A stretch of DNA of 64,000 nucleotides from Plantago ovata (GCA_028274465.1 CM051456.1:50087011-50151010); one strand, 5' to 3'. Positions 21,397-33,959 are shown, counted from the stretch's first letter. Translations and numbers: made by a program. The notes: generated from the sequence alone by a model not told the origin.

Positions 21397-21924
21397 ATGG
21401 CTCCCAAGAGGCAAACCACCAAGAACACAAAATCCTCCAAGGCAGACAGTGTTGGAAAAAGCACTGCTCCAGCTCCGGCACCAACTCCAATGAAAAACAC
21501 GGTGAAAATCATGCTTGCCAGCAACAGAATTACAGAGAGACCCATGCCTCCTGCATATCTCAACACTGAAAAGTGTGAGCAGATGATGCAATGGGGCGGA
21601 TTTTCAAAAGAGAAGTACATTCGATACTTCTATGAACAAGAATTAGATGAAGAAAATGTTGAGGCATTGAACTACATAAATCAACAAGGCTTACTTTTCT
21701 TCATCACTGCTCACCCCAAAATGATGGTGAGTATGTTAGACACAATGGAGTTCTACAATAATGCAGAAATCCAAACCCTTACTGATGAACAGGGAATCAC
21801 TGAAAAAGTGATTTCTACAACAGTTCAGGGAAAGAAAATCATCCTGAAATGGATTGATTTGGCAAATATCTTTCAGATTCCAAGTACTGGAACTGAAGAT
21901 GACATCACTGCCACTGAAGATGAG
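21397..21924 (+). pseudogene. N-terminus of Sirevirus env-like ORF, cut by element D
   Basis: It starts MAPKRQTTKNTKSS, a basic Ala/Pro-rich head, then a folded region (MMQWGGFSKEKYIRYFYEQ, LLFFITAHPKMM, KWIDLANIFQIP). It ends ...ATEDE at the element D LTR, whose first three bases (TGA, 21925-21927) supply the stop codon. The ORF resumes at 50593 with IEAFYNDFRNERMKKG. The head resembles plant retrotransposon 'putative transposon protein' domains. No transmembrane span is evident in this part. Confidence 0.7.
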
Positions 21925-22278
21925 TGATGAACGAGATTGTCAGACTCGAACAATCAAATAAATTTGTTTTAGCCAAAGGGCAACTCACAACTACACAAAA
22001 CACGTAGCGCAGAGGTAAGATGACATCGAGTGTCGATCTCTAGGGACTTAAGTAGCTTTAACCAAATAACTAACTATATAAATTCAGAAAACAAATTTAA
22101 CAATGCTCAACTTAACAATATATGATGAGAGCTGGTGATAGTATGCTCATTCTAAGCATCGAGTTCTAATTATGCATGAAAGTACAACTCGTATGTAATT
22201 CGAATTAACAAATACCAAAAGACAGATTTGTAGACGTGTATTTTCAAAGCTTCCTATCTATACTAATACTTGGCTAAG

Positions 22279-25200
22279 GTTGTCAGGCTTAGTTTTTTTT
22301 GAATGAATAGTGATTTTATATAATAAAGCAAAAGAAAAGGTCCAGTACAAGAAAGCGAAAAACAAGAAAAAGAGTAACCCACATACGGGCACTCAACAAA
22401 AAACTAAAGGATCAACCATTCACCCAGAGAAGAAATCCCTGGTTGCAACCGCATGCCTCGTGAAAACCCATTCATAAGAAAACCCTGTGGGAAAAACCTA
22501 TGAATGGGAAAAAGTGTGCCCGAGCATTAAAGTCGCAAAAACAGAAAGAATGGTTGTCCAGACATATCTCTGCTAACATGCGATTGAATATCAACCAATG
22601 AGTGCCTCCAAAGCCATCCACTATGAGATTGGAAAGAGCATCCGCCACGCCATTACCCTCCCGGTAAATATGAGTAATCTGGAACTCTATGTGACTAAGT
22701 AAAGATCGAACCCGCAACCATCGGTTCCTGTATTGCCAAGGGACAATCGAGGATGAGGAACTGAAAGTAGAAGCGACATACGTTGAATCGGTTTCCAACC
22801 AGAGATAATTCCAATTCTGTTCATATGCTAATTCAATAGCCCGAAGAGCCGCTAATAATTCCGCCTCAAAAGCATATAAAGTACCAACCTGGTACACAAA
22901 ACAACCCAAAACCAAGCCTCTATAATGCCTAAAGACACCTGCTGCGGTAGATAGACCTGGCGCCCCTTTAGAACTACCATCAGTATTGCACTTTATCCAA
23001 TTAGGCCATGGAGGGAGCCAACGAACCTCAATGCAATGAAATAGATCAGGCGGACAACCTTTAATACGGAAGGCATGAAGAACCAGGAGATCAAACTGCG
23101 AATTAGACATCTTGCCCAAGTTAAGGGAGTCGGCTTCCTCAATAAGATCCCTAATTCGAAAGATAACCAAATGTTTAGACAAACCACGATCATCAAAAAT
23201 CCAAGCATTCCTAGTATTCTAGAGAACCCAAACCACCGTAATCACACCAAGGCGCCAAACGGAATTAACCTGCGAACTGAACTGCTGTCCCATTGCAAAA
23301 GAGATCAACTCATTGATACTCACAAAGTTCTCCAAACGAAGCTCAAAGACTTCAACAAACCACATCCAAATTGAACGAGAGAAAGGACAAGAAACAATTA
23401 AGTGATCCATATCCTCCCCTGCCCTAGCACACAGAGCGCAAATGGAAGGACCAGTGTAACCAATGGAACGTAGCTTCTCAATAGTGGGAGGCTTATCATG
23501 AATGGCCCTCCAGAGAGTGATGGAGCGCCTAGGAGGTATAAAAGCTTCCCAAATCCAGTTCCCCCACTGAACCTTCAAGGAAGAGGGACGACAAACATGA
23601 TAAACTTTCTTGGCCGAGATGGAACCATCTAGAGAATGATCCCATATACGCGAGTCTAAACCAGGAGGAGCCAGGCGATAATCTAAGATATCCTTAGCAA
23701 TGGAGAGAAACGTAGCACAAAAAACCGGGAGGAGTCGCCATCCTCCATCATCACAATAATCGGAAATGGACTGTTGATAATGATGCCTAAGATGCAATGG
23801 AATGTTAATTCTATCAGCGATGCAGTAGCCCATCCAATTATCAAGCCAAAAAAGAACCCCAGAACCTTGACTAACCAGCCAACGAGAGGACTGGTGTAGA
23901 AACGGAAAGGTATCCTTAAAATCAAACCAGATAGAAGAAGGCACATATCTACGCAATTCTCGATTCCTAAAGAAACGCTGATGAATAACGAACAAATAAG
24001 GTTCGCTAACTGTCCAAATATCCCAACTAAGCCGAGATAAAAATGATTTATTAGTGGCAACCAAAGAACGAAGGCCCAGACCACCTTCTGACTTAGGAAC
24101 ACAGCATCTTTTCCAAGCTACAGCGACAGCTCCTTTTTTCATGATATCTCCAGTGTAAACAAAATTCCGGATGTGAGAATCCATCCGTTTGAGCAAGGCA
24201 AGAGGCCAACGGTAAATCATCCTCGAATGTACAAAAGAGCCTTGAATGACCAATTGGACAAGGCAAATACGTCCAGCCATAGAAAGAGAAGTCCCAATCC
24301 ATCCAGAGAACTTTGCAAGAATCGCATCCGCCAGAGATTGAAGGTGCCGAGTACGAGGGGCGCCCAAAAACAAAGGGACACCAAGATAGACAAAGGGAAG
24401 CGAACCCTCAATAATGCCAAGAGTGGATGTCATAGAGCGTCGACGCGCACCAGAGATATTGGTGTTGTAATACACCTTGGACTTGCTCGGATTAAAGATC
24501 TGACCAGACCAGGAAGCATACTTTGCGAAGATATCCACAATGGTGCGACAATTCACAAGAAAAACCCTACCAAAAATAATAACATCATCCGCATACAATA
24601 AATGCGAAGGAAAAGATAAACCCCGACCAATAAACAGGGGGGTAAGTCGACCAGTATCCGTCGCCTGAGACAATAGACGACTAAGAACTTCCTCTGCCAT
24701 ACAAAAAAAGTAACGGGGAGAGCGGATCCCCCTGGTGAACACCGCAAAAACATTCGAAATAACCCTCAAGAGCCGCATTAATAAGAACCAACAGCCTTGC
24801 GGAGTGCAAAATAAAACTAATCCAATCAACAAAAATCGACGAGAAGCCCCAATTCCGAAAAATCGCCAACAGAACGTTGCATTCCAAGGTATCAAAAGCC
24901 TACGAATATCAACCTTTAACACCATATTCCCGTCCCTAATAGGCAAACCCAGACCATTCACCCCCTCAGAGGCCAGAGCAATACAGTCATGAATGCGACG
25001 ACCAGGGACAAAACCAAATTGATGAAAGGACAGAAGTCTACAGAGAATAGGACCCAAGCGATCCACAAGGATTTTCGTAATTATTTTATAAAGAAAGTTC
25101 CCCAACACAATAGGTCTAAACTCCTCAATTCTCAAAGCGCCAGGAACTTTAGGAATAAGAGTGATGAAGCTAGAATTCCTACCTGAGGGAAAGGTTCCAT

Positions 25201-25675
25201 GAAAAAAGAAAGTGCGAACAGCACCAATGACATCTTCGCCAATGACATGCCAAAGCGCCTGATAAAATCTCCCACCAAAACCATCAGGACCTAGAGCACT
25301 GTCCGGACTCATACCGAAGACCACATTCTTGATCTCCTCCCCAGAAGGTATGCGCAAAAGAGAGTCATTGTCATCTTGAGTAACCTCCGGCTGGATAATC
25401 AAAGACAAACCGTCAAAATCCACACAAGGCGCCTGGGTCGGATTGAATAAAGACCTGTAGTAATTCACCATATGATCCTGAATGGTGGTCTTGTCATGCA
25501 CCAAAACATCATTAATAAGTAAAGAGGACACAGAGGAGCGACCCCTGTTAACTTTAACACTACGATGGAAAAAAGTTGAATTACGATCCCCATCGGTAAG
25601 CCAAGTAGCACGAGACTTTTGGCGAAGAAAAGTAGCTTCCTGATCCAGAATAAGATTAAGTTGTCAGGCTTAGTT
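22279..25675 (-). mobile_element. 5'-truncated L1-type LINE with 16-bp target duplication
   Basis: GTTGTCAGGCTTAGTT occurs at 22279-22294 and again at 25660-25675. The LINE body lies between them, with a short T run (22293-22300), the A tail seen from the other strand. The first LINE codons at the 25659 end are already in the RT polypeptide, so the endonuclease and ORF1 are missing. 5' truncation and long target duplications are hallmarks of target-primed reverse transcription. Confidence 0.92.
22472..25659 (-). pseudogene. LINE ORF2: reverse transcriptase plus RNase H (broken)
   Basis: This was the polymerase of a plant L1 element. Coding starts in WLTDGDRNSTFFH (upstream of the Met at 25531), continues through the RT palm (GPDGFGGRFYQALW, FRPIVLGNFLYKIITKIL, catalytic YADD at 24584-24595), a C-terminal zinc-finger region (CALCARAGEDMDHLIVSCPFS) and an RNase H domain (NTDGSSKGAPG, FEAELLAALRA, ETDSTYV). 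Lesions: about 185 bp of RT (24705-24890, containing GVHQGDPLSPLLF) lie in another frame between two compensating frameshifts, and an in-frame TAG at 23219-23221 stands where a Trp is usual. Endonuclease is absent. Confidence 0.9.
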
Positions 25676-26567
25676 CAAGCAGTACTTGATAATTATAATT
25701 ATTCAATCGATGATCTTGAATTGTCCTAGTGTTTCTAACACTTTCATACAAAGATATTGGCTTGGTCGGATCAAAGAATCGAACTAAAACAATTATACAA
25801 GTAAAAGACTCAGAAACTCAATCATGCACAATATGAACCCTAGCTACGAATTTACATACTATCACCAACTAGAAACTTAGCTACTCATCAAAATCGAAAT
25901 CAACACAAGCAATCATATATGAAAACATCATTGAATTGAAAGATAGAGTATGAAAAAGGTGAGATACAAACGTTACCACCGAGGGTTGTCAATCTCCGGT
26001 GAATTTCTAAACTCACAAGTTTCTAGCAAGGTGAGATCAAAAGATGTCCGAATATCTACCATGGTGCTCCAAATTGCTAAGTTAATGTAGTTCTAAGAGA
26101 AAAAATATCCAGAACAAGCTCTAGGGTTTATGTCTGCAAAATATGATCTAAGATATGAAAATTCGCAACTTTACAAAATATATGTATAGTTGTCGGAACC
26201 TCCCAGGCGGACCGCCTGGGGTTCCAGGCGGTGCGCCTGGCATGGGCAGAAAGTTGCCCGTGCTCTTCTTCCTCCAAATCTTCGATATTTGCCCTTGGGC
26301 ACGGTTTTGAGCTCCGAAACTTGGTCTTTTGGTCTAGAAACTCGTCCCGGTACTCCTTGACACACCACGGGTGATCTCGTTGCACCAAAACTTCAATGTT
26401 TCACCATGATGCAAATCCAAAAGTGCGATTTTTTCACCTAAATCCAGAAAATATCAAAGAAAATGAAAACATGACACTATTCTAACAAAATGCACTAAAA
26501 TGCATGCAAGAGGATAGCTAAATTGGTGAAAAAGACATGAATGATAGTGTAAAAAACACTGTCATCA

Positions 26568-26604
26568 AACACCCCAAACCGAACCTTTGCTTGTCCTCAA
26601 GCAA
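26568..26604 (-). other. Polypurine tract and hairpin of element D
   Basis: On the minus strand, the hairpin TTGCTTG/CAAGCAA (26587-26604) precedes ggtttggggtgtt, which abuts the 3' LTR. It matches 8385-8421 in element A. Confidence 0.75.
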
Positions 26605-28149
26605 CTAGCTAGACCCTATGCAAACTACATGCAACACAAAGAGGAGTCTCATGCCAAACAAGAAGAACTAATCTATTGTATCTACCAAGTGCTTATGAAC
26701 AAAGACCATACAAATCATAACATGGAAGTAGGTTGAAGAATGCCTCGATTGAACCTATGCACATTCACATATGCACTTTGTTAAGCAAGGGAGTATCTCG
26801 TAACATTCTGTACCTGGACCTAGTCAATGACGACGTAATGATACATGTTAAAATACAAATGGTTGCCCCGTGCCTATGAAACTGAGGGCTTACTACTGTT
26901 CACCAAGTGAGACTTTCCCTCAAGAGAGGTCGAACCAATACTAGCTCTCATCAAACGAAGGAGGGTTCTCTACAAGACAACACTCCCCTATTCTACCCGA
27001 CTCTTAAAGCAAAAACTCTTCACCACTTCATGAATGGCAGGACAAGGGTGGCCTAGAACAAGCCTTGGACTAGGCGACACGAAAACACAAGGAAGAATTT
27101 ACAACTCGATTACGAGCTACTACAAAAGCTGAGAAATAATGCAATACTTTGCTAAAACTGCTTTTTGGCTCGCTTGGACCCTTCTTTTGTTTTTTTGGGT
27201 CTTATTCTTTTTTTCTTTTTCTTTTTTCCAGATTCTGGAATTTTCGATTTTTTCATTTTGTTTTCCTTTTTTTCCTTTTCTATTTTTTTTTTTTTTTTTT
27301 TTTTTTTGTATATAGCCAGCAGAAGCACAATGAAAGGAAATAACAATGACACTACAACGACTTCCCCAAACCTATTCGAAAGAATAGGTTGGAGCACAAA
27401 CTCACAAGGAAAAATAAAAATAAAATGAACACGACTCAACTATACGAAAAACAAGTCATTGAAATGGTAACCCCCTCCCCAAACCTATTCGTTAGAATAG
27501 GTTACAAACAAAGGATCACACACCTCACTGTACCTCCTTTCTAGGCATTTAGCAATCTCAAAAAGCAAGGTGAAGACTTGTTGCCTCTTAGGTACATAAT
27601 TACACGAGAATACAACCAAAGACTCTAACATGCAACATTTTAGAAGGCCTTCGCGAACCGCAGTAGAGAAAACACCACATAGTGATGTCGAGACTACCAA
27701 GTTTAACTAGTGCACATACGAATATGACAATCCAAGCGAGATAAACCTCAAACTATTCCATAGAGATGCAATGTATGGTCAATGGTAAAAAACACTTAGT
27801 CTAACAATAAACAAGGTTAAAAAAATTTGGCAATAAACTCGACACAACATCATGCAAAACTGGACTAAGGATGAATGCATACGAACAAACTAAATCCTAA
27901 GAAAAACGAGTTGAAATGAGAAATATAAGTCATTGGAATACCCAGAGATAATCCCCCCCCAAACCTGAACATCGTCGTACGTCCCGAACGCCGAAAGTGG
28001 ATATTGGGTGAGAGCTGGAAGAGTACCTGTAACTTGTATTACTCAATGAAACTCGTGAGAAACCAAAACGGATGATAAAAAGGGTAAAAAGGTCGATATG
28101 GTTGCATACGGGGGTGATTCGTGGTGGTCGGGATCAAATCTGGACACCC
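26605..28149 (-). other. 3' non-coding region of element D
   Basis: No genuine ORF. It holds the conserved landmarks of the group, including the two AACCTATTC/GAATAGGTT hairpins (27369-27390; 27482-27503, with a GTTA loop), the T-rich tract (A-rich in sense) with ttccagattctggaa, and further on gtttgggggggg next to the gttcgggacg block shared with element F. Confidence 0.65.
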
Positions 28150-28418
28150 GGAGCACTGGCGCCCTCAGGCGCACTGCCCCATGTGAGGGGCGGTCCGCCT
28201 GGGGTCCCCAGGGGCGCCCAGGCCTCTGCCTCTCCCGGGCGCACCGCCCCGTGTGAGGGGCGGTCCGCCTGGGAGCGGCAGAGGCGCCCGGGAGTTCTGC
28301 CTCTCCCGGGCGCACCGCCCCGTGTGGGAGGCGGTCCGCCTGGGAGCGGCAGAGGTGCCTAGGCGTTCTGCCTCTCCCAGGCGCACCGCCCTGTGTGGGG
28401 GGCGGTCCGCCTGGGAGC
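28150..28418. repeat. GC-rich tandem array of GGCG-NNN-CGCC units
   Basis: About four units of ~68 bp, each containing ggcgcaccgcccc (or ggcgcactgcccc) and ggcggtccgcctggg. The outer arms pair as well (cctcccgggcg with cgcctgggag). The array is cut by the solo LTR and its last bases continue at 29700. The Pro/Arg/Gly-rich frames on both strands are by-products of the repeat. Confidence 0.8.
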
Positions 28419-29699
28419 TGATGAACGAGATTGTCAGACTCGAACAATCAAATAAATTTGTTTGAAAGCCAAAGGGCAACTCACAACTACACAAAACACG
28501 TAGTGAGAGGTAAGATGACCTCGAGTGTCGATCTCTAGGGACTAAACTAGCTTTAACTAAATAACTAAATATAATTTCAAAAAATAAATTTATATTAACT
28601 CGACTTAACAATATATGGAGAAAGCTGGTGATAGTATGCTCGTTCTAAGCATCAAGTTCTAATTATGCATGAAAGTGCAACTCGTACTGCCTTAAAAGTA
28701 ATTCGATTTACAAACAACAAAGATAGATTTGTAGACTTGTATTGTCAAAGCTTCTGATCTATACTAATACTTGACTAAGGTTGTCTGTCTTAGTTCAAGC
28801 AGTACTTGCAAATTATATATAATCGAATCGATGATCTTGAATTGTCCTAGTGTTTCTAACACTTTTCTACGAAGATATATGGCTTAGTCGGATCAAAGAA
28901 TCGAATTAAGATAATTAAACAAGTAAAAGACTCAGAAACTCAATCATGCATAATACGAACCCTAGCTACGAATTCACATACTATCACCAACTAGATGCTT
29001 AGCTACTCATATCAATAACACAATCAACAATCATAATTGAAGCAATAATGAATGAAAACACAGTGAATTGAAAGATAAATAGCAGAATTGTGAGATACAA
29101 AGTTACCACCAAAGGTTGTCAATCTCCGGTGAATTGCTAAAACTCACAAAGATCTAGCAAGGTGAGATAAAACGGTGTCCAAATCTCTCCTCTAGCTCCA
29201 AATTCACTAAGTTACAAAGGTTCTAAGAGAAAATATGCCCAGAACAAGCTCTAGGGTTTAAGTCTGTAAAATAATGATGAAAGATATGAAAATTCGTAGA
29301 TTTTGGGATATATATATATAGTGCTGTCGGAAAGGCCCTGGCGATCTACCGCGCACGCGGCGGTGCGCCCCGCACGGGCAGAATGCGGCCCGTGCGAAAT
29401 TCCTCCTCCGGATCTTCGATTTCGGCCCCTTGCACGGTTTTGAGCTCCGAAACTTGATCTCTTGGCCTTGAAACGTGTCTCGGTACTCCTTGACACACCA
29501 CGGGTGATCTCGTTGCACCAAAACATCATTGTTTCGCCATGAATTACTTCCAAAAACGCGATTTCCACCTTAAACCTGAAAAGAACAAAAGAAATGGAAA
29601 CGTGACACTATTCTAACAAAATGCACTAAAATGCATGCAAGAGGATAGCTAAATTGGTGAAAAAAGACTCGAATGATAGTGTAAAAGACATTGTCATCA
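28419..29699 (-). repeat. Solo LTR of the element D family (1,281 bp)
   Basis: A complete LTR (TGATGAACGAG...GTCATCA on the plus strand) is flanked on both sides by GGAGC (28414-28418 and 29700-29704), a perfect 5-bp target duplication. No internal sequence is attached. It formed by recombination between the two LTRs of an element inserted in the GC array. Confidence 0.93.
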
Positions 29700-29704
29700 G
29701 GAGC

Positions 29705-29844
29705 GGCAGAGCCTTGGCTCCGAGTTAATCATCCCCGAACTCAAAAATATCAACTTTACCTATTTTATCATCAAAAACACACTCTAACACAAGGGGAAAA
29801 ACAACTAAAGACTCAAAAAAGGAAAAACTACAAGCTACATACTC
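29705..29844 (-). other. Pol-proximal 3' non-coding sequence of element D
   Basis: Short sequence linking the GC array to the integrase stop. No ORF or motif beyond the resumed array remnant. Confidence 0.5.
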
Positions 29845-30763
29845 TCATGTGAAGGTGGGAGTGGTGAGGTCGAGATGATCAACCTCCACTTGATCACTGG
29901 GAAGCTCAAAGTATGGTTTCACACGTTGCCCATTCACCTTGAATGTGTCGCCAGTCTTCGGGTCCCAAAGTTCCACAGCTCCATGGGGAGCAACTTGGAC
30001 AATCTCGTATGGTCCATCCCACGAGTACGGAGCTTCCCTGGAAATAACCAAAGTCTGGAGTTGAACACTAAGGCTCTCTGACCAGGGATCAGCTCTTTCC
30101 GCACAATGCCACGGTCATGAGACTTTTTGGTGCGCTCCTTGTAAAGCTTGAGTTGTCATAGGCACCGAGGCGTAGTTCATCAAGCTCGTCGAGTTGCATC
30201 AACCTTTCTTCCCCAGCTTTTTCCATATCAAGATTTAGCTCCTTTATTGCCCAATAAGCTCTGTGTTCCAGCTCAACGGGAAGGTGGCATGCTTTCCCAA
30301 ACACTAGTCTGTACCGAGTGGTGCCGATTACTGTTTTGTAGCTGGTTCTATACGCCCAAAGCGTATCATTCAGTTTTCCAGCCCAATCTTTCCTGCTAGG
30401 CTTCACCACACGCTCAAGGATCTTTTTAATTTGACGGTTGCTAACTTCTACTTGCCCAGAAGTCTGTGGATGATATGGTGTAGCAACATTATGGGTAACG
30501 CTGTATTTCTTCATAAGTGAGGCAAAGGAACGGTTGACGAAGTGAGAACCTCCATCACTGATAATTGTTCTAGGAACTCCAAACCGGGTGAAAATCACAA
30601 ACTTCAAGAATTTCAAGACTACCGAAGCATCATCCTTCCTAGTGGGGATTGCCTCCACCCACTTAGTTACGTAGTCCACCGCGACTAGAATGTACTCATA
30701 TCCCGAGCTTGATGGGAATGGTCCTATGAAATCAATTCCCCATACATCAAAAGGTTCTACCAC
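29845..30763 (-). pseudogene. Integrase core and C-terminus of element D (broken)
   Basis: This enzyme would insert retrotransposon cDNA. The core begins [16 protein letters not shown] and keeps the D-D-E residues (D of WGIDF, D of ISDGGSHF, E of SGQVEVSNR). The C-terminal part (GPYEIVQVAPHGAVELWDPKTGDTFKVNG cut here as a DNA-binding barrel) lies at 29845-30051. Two frameshifts, near 30150 and 30050, separate core and tail, and an in-frame TAG at about 30770 separates the core from the zinc-binding domain upstream. Confidence 0.88.
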
Positions 30764-30772
30764 TAGATTCCC

Positions 30773-31858
30773 CTACTGGGGCATTTCTTCCTTCTTGCCA
30801 ATATTTCCCCCTCGCTGACATGGGTCACAATTCTTCACAAATTCCCTCGCATCTCGGTGCAAGGATGGCCAGAAAAATTCTGCTTGTAACACCTTACGGG
30901 CTGTTTTAGCCCCACTGTAGTGTCCGCCGCACTGAAGCTCATGGCAATGACTCAGTACACTTCGTTGTTCTCCTTGTGGAACACATCTCCTCAAGATTCC
31001 ATCCGCTCCTTCTCTAAGAAGGTTCGGATCATCCCATATGTAAAACCTGCACTGTTTTGAAAGTGTTGTCCTATCGGAGGCTGAGAAATTAGTTGGGCAA
31101 ATACCCGTAACCAAATAATTCACAATATTAGCATACCAAGGCTCTTCATCTACTCTCATCAAGTGTTCATCGGGAAGGTCCTCATTAACAGGAATTGCAT
31201 CTGCGGGGATATTTGGAATTCTAGACAAGTAATAAGCTACGCAATTTTCCTTACCAGCCCTATCCACTATGGTCAAATCAAAGTCTTGTAACAATAAGAC
31301 CCAACGGATTAATCTCGGCTTAGAATCTTGTTTAGCTATTAAATGTCTTAAAGCAGCATGATCAGTATGGACATTCACAGGGTGTCCTAACAAATAAGAC
31401 CTAAACTTCTGTAAAGCAAAAACAACAGCTAAAAATTCTTTTTCAGTAGTTGTATAGTTAACTTGAGCTGAGTCTAGGGTCTTACTAACATAGTAAATCA
31501 CACGATACTGCTTATCCACCTTTTGGCATAAAACAGCCCCCATAGCAAAATTTGAGGCATCACACATTATCTCGAAAGGAAGTTTCCAATTAGGTGGCAC
31601 AACTATATGAGTAGTAATTAATCTTGCCTTAAGTGTGTTAAAGGCTTCTAAGCAATCTTCAGAAAAATCGAAACTCACATCTTTTGCAAGCAAGTTGCTT
31701 AAGGGTTTTGCAATTTTTGAAATTTTTTTGATAAACCTCCTATGGAATCCTACATGACCAAGAAATGACTGAAGTTCTTTGACACAAGTGGGTTGGGGAA
31801 GTTTCTTAATTATTTCTATCTTTTCCTTATCAACTTCGATCCCCCTATCGGAGACCAC
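30773..31858 (-). pseudogene. RT thumb, RNase H and integrase zinc domain of element D
   Basis: It begins [16 protein letters not shown], the RT connection, followed by [15 protein letters not shown], RNase H ([34 protein letters not shown]) and the HHCC zinc segment of integrase ([15 protein letters not shown] ... NCDPCQRG). The fourth RNase H position, usually VADHLSR, reads VAYYLSR, so that Asp is lost. The frame ends at a TAG after EEMPQ. A frameshift near 31885 separates it from the RT palm upstream. Confidence 0.88.
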
Positions 31859-32593
31859 ATGTCCTAGAACAATGCCTTCCTATGTAATGACTTTTCTCCC
31901 AACTTAGAGTTAAATTCCATTCGATACACTTTTTAAGAACAAGATCTAATCTATGCAAGCATTCATCAAACGAATCACCAAAAAGGGAAAAAACATCCAT
32001 GAAAACCTCAACAAACTTAGTCACCATATCAGAAAACACAGAAAGCATGCACCTCTAAAAAGTGGCGGGGGCGTTACATAGCCCAAATGGCATTCTCCTG
32101 TAAGCAAATGTTCCTAAAGGGCAAGTGAATGTCGTCTTCTCCTGGTCCTGTGGCGCAATCGGAATTTGATAGAAACCTGACAAGCCATCAAGGAAACAAT
32201 AAAATTTCTGCCCCGCGAGGCGGTTCAACATTTCATCGATAAATGGGAGAGGAAAGTGGTCTTTCTTTGTGGCGGCATTTAATCTCCTATACTCAATGCA
32301 CATCCGCCAACCTGTGGTTTTCCTAACTGGCACTAGCTCTCCCTTCTCATTCTCCTCTACTGTAATCCCAAATTTCTTAGGTACAACATGTACGGGGCTT
32401 ACCCACCTACTATCAGGAATGGGGTAGATCATATCGGCATCTAGCAACTTAATCACCTCCTTCTTCACTACTTCTTGCATGGCTGGGTTTATCCTACGCT
32501 GAGGTTGCCTGACGGGTTTGACATCTTGTTCTAGAGTGATATTGTGCACACACCGTGTAGGGCTTATCCCCTTTATATCGCTAATTCCCCATC
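31859..32593 (-). pseudogene. Reverse transcriptase palm of element D, catalytic residue lost
   Basis: RT fingers and palm: WRMCIEYRRLNAATKKDHFPLPFIDEML, FLDGLSGFYQIPI and FGLCNAPATF, then a TAG (expected Gln) at about 32049-32054. The catalytic box that is usually F-M-D-D reads F-M-D-V (Val codon 31992-31994), so polymerase chemistry would be lost. The usual leader GWGISDIKGISP is readable just upstream of 32549. It is in a different frame from the protease linker because of a frameshift near 32597. Confidence 0.88.
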
Positions 32594-33910
32594 CTATGGC
32601 TGCAGAATTTCTTTCAGGACTTGGACTAGCCTACCTTCTTCTATGCTAGATAGGTGTGAAGAGATTATTACATACTTTTTCTCATTTTCCCCTAAGTACA
32701 CATACTTAAGGTGCCCAGGAAGGGGTTTTAGTTCTAAGCTAGGCTCTTCTGGAAGTCGGTTATCTCCCTCTTCTTCCTCTATGGGTTCAAGCACCTCTTC
32801 TCCGAATGGGATTTCGGGTGTGCTATCCATTCTCTCAACTAGTTACCTTGCTTCCTCAGACATGTAACACGTCTGTACCTGCATCGTTAGTGCCTCTTCA
32901 AGAGGTTCAATATTATCATGGCAATGGTGAAATTCAGAAATCACAGAATCATAGCAATCAATAAACTTCAATTCTTCTGTAACTTCTTTATCGACTATAC
33001 TACATCCTACCAATTGAATTTTCTCACCCATTACCTCCATGGTGATTTTCTTGCCTTGAAGTTCAAGGCATGTATTGGTAGTGGCCATGAATGGTCTTCC
33101 AAGCAGCACCACGTGTTCGCGGACATGGATCTTTCCTTCCTCGGTTGACTTCATCACTACAAAATCTGTAGGAATTATAAATTTGTCTACCTTCACGAGG
33201 ATATCCTAAATTATTCCCACAGGGCGTTTCACGCTTTGGTCTGCCATTTGTACAACCATCTCGGTTGGCTGCATTACTCCAAGGTCTAGGGCTTTGTATA
33301 CTGAGTAGGGCATCAGGTTGATGCTGGCTCCTAAGTCGAGCATAGCCTTGGTGGACCATCCATTCCCCATGGTAATATCTATGATGAAGCTCCCTGGGTC
33401 TCTTTGCTTCGTAGGAAGCCCCGCTATAGAATTCACTATCTCCATCCCGTTAACATCCCCCAGTGCAATCCTTTTGTTGCTCTTGACCTCCCGAAAGATC
33501 TTCGTATAGGCGGGAACATTCTGGATTAGCTCCAATAGAGGAACATTAACTTCGACTTTAGAGAGGCGCTTGAATAGCGTTGACTCCTGTATATACTTCT
33601 TGGCTGGCTTGATCCTACTAGGGAGTGGCATGTGAGGTTTCGGGGGCACATAAGGGTTGGAGGACTTATGAAGTCCCTCCTCAATGTTTGGTGTGTCCCC
33701 CTTCTCCCCATTGTCGTCGCCGCCTTCAGATGTGCGGGGTGCATCGTCCTGCACTTGAGAGTTTGTTGAGCCCTCACCAACTTCATTCTCCTTGCTTATC
33801 CCTGCATTGTTAGTCACAGTAGATTTAACATGTTTAGGACGTACAAAATTAGGGATTTCAGTTACCTTTCCACTACGGAGGAGTAGGTTTACTTCCTCGA
33901 ACTCAGGGAT
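32594..33910 (-). pseudogene. Gag C-terminus and aspartic protease of element D (broken)
   Basis: From EEVNLLLRSGK (~33900) through an acidic linker to a protease with active site DLGASINLMP (about residue 167 of the 33817 frame) and a flap-distal VVLLGRPFMAT. It continues to the RT linker (LPEEPSLELKPLPGHLKYVYLG). In-frame TAG at 33206-33208 and TAA at about 32840 interrupt it. DLGA in place of DTGA is usual for this gypsy group. Confidence 0.85.
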
Positions 33911-33959
33911 CTCGGTGGTAACCGCTGGGATGTGCTCCGCATCATGAAGGTTGTCGACG

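Larger units (their letters stand above)
21925..26567 (-). repeat. 3' LTR of element D, split by a LINE
   Basis: The LTR parts are 21925-22278 and 25676-26567, plus one copy of the LINE target. It starts TGATGAACGAG and ends GTCATCA. It is homologous to the solo LTR 28419-29699 and to the 5' LTR pieces. The GC motif (26205-26252) sits just upstream (in sense) of the TATA region atatatgtatag. Confidence 0.88.

Noticed and set aside
24173..24601. Plus-strand ORFs across the LINE
   Set aside because: Antisense to a clear RT/RNase H reading frame.
28150..28418. Regular GC-rich repeats resembling a CRISPR array
   Set aside because: Repeats are adjacent tandem units without unique spacers, in a plant retrotransposon; no cas genes.
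28043..28611. Overlapping Pro/Arg/Gly/Ala-rich ORFs on both strands
   Set aside because: Open only because the GC-rich tandem repeat lacks AT-rich stop codons; the same happens at 33889-34263, 39435-39781 and 46563-46908.
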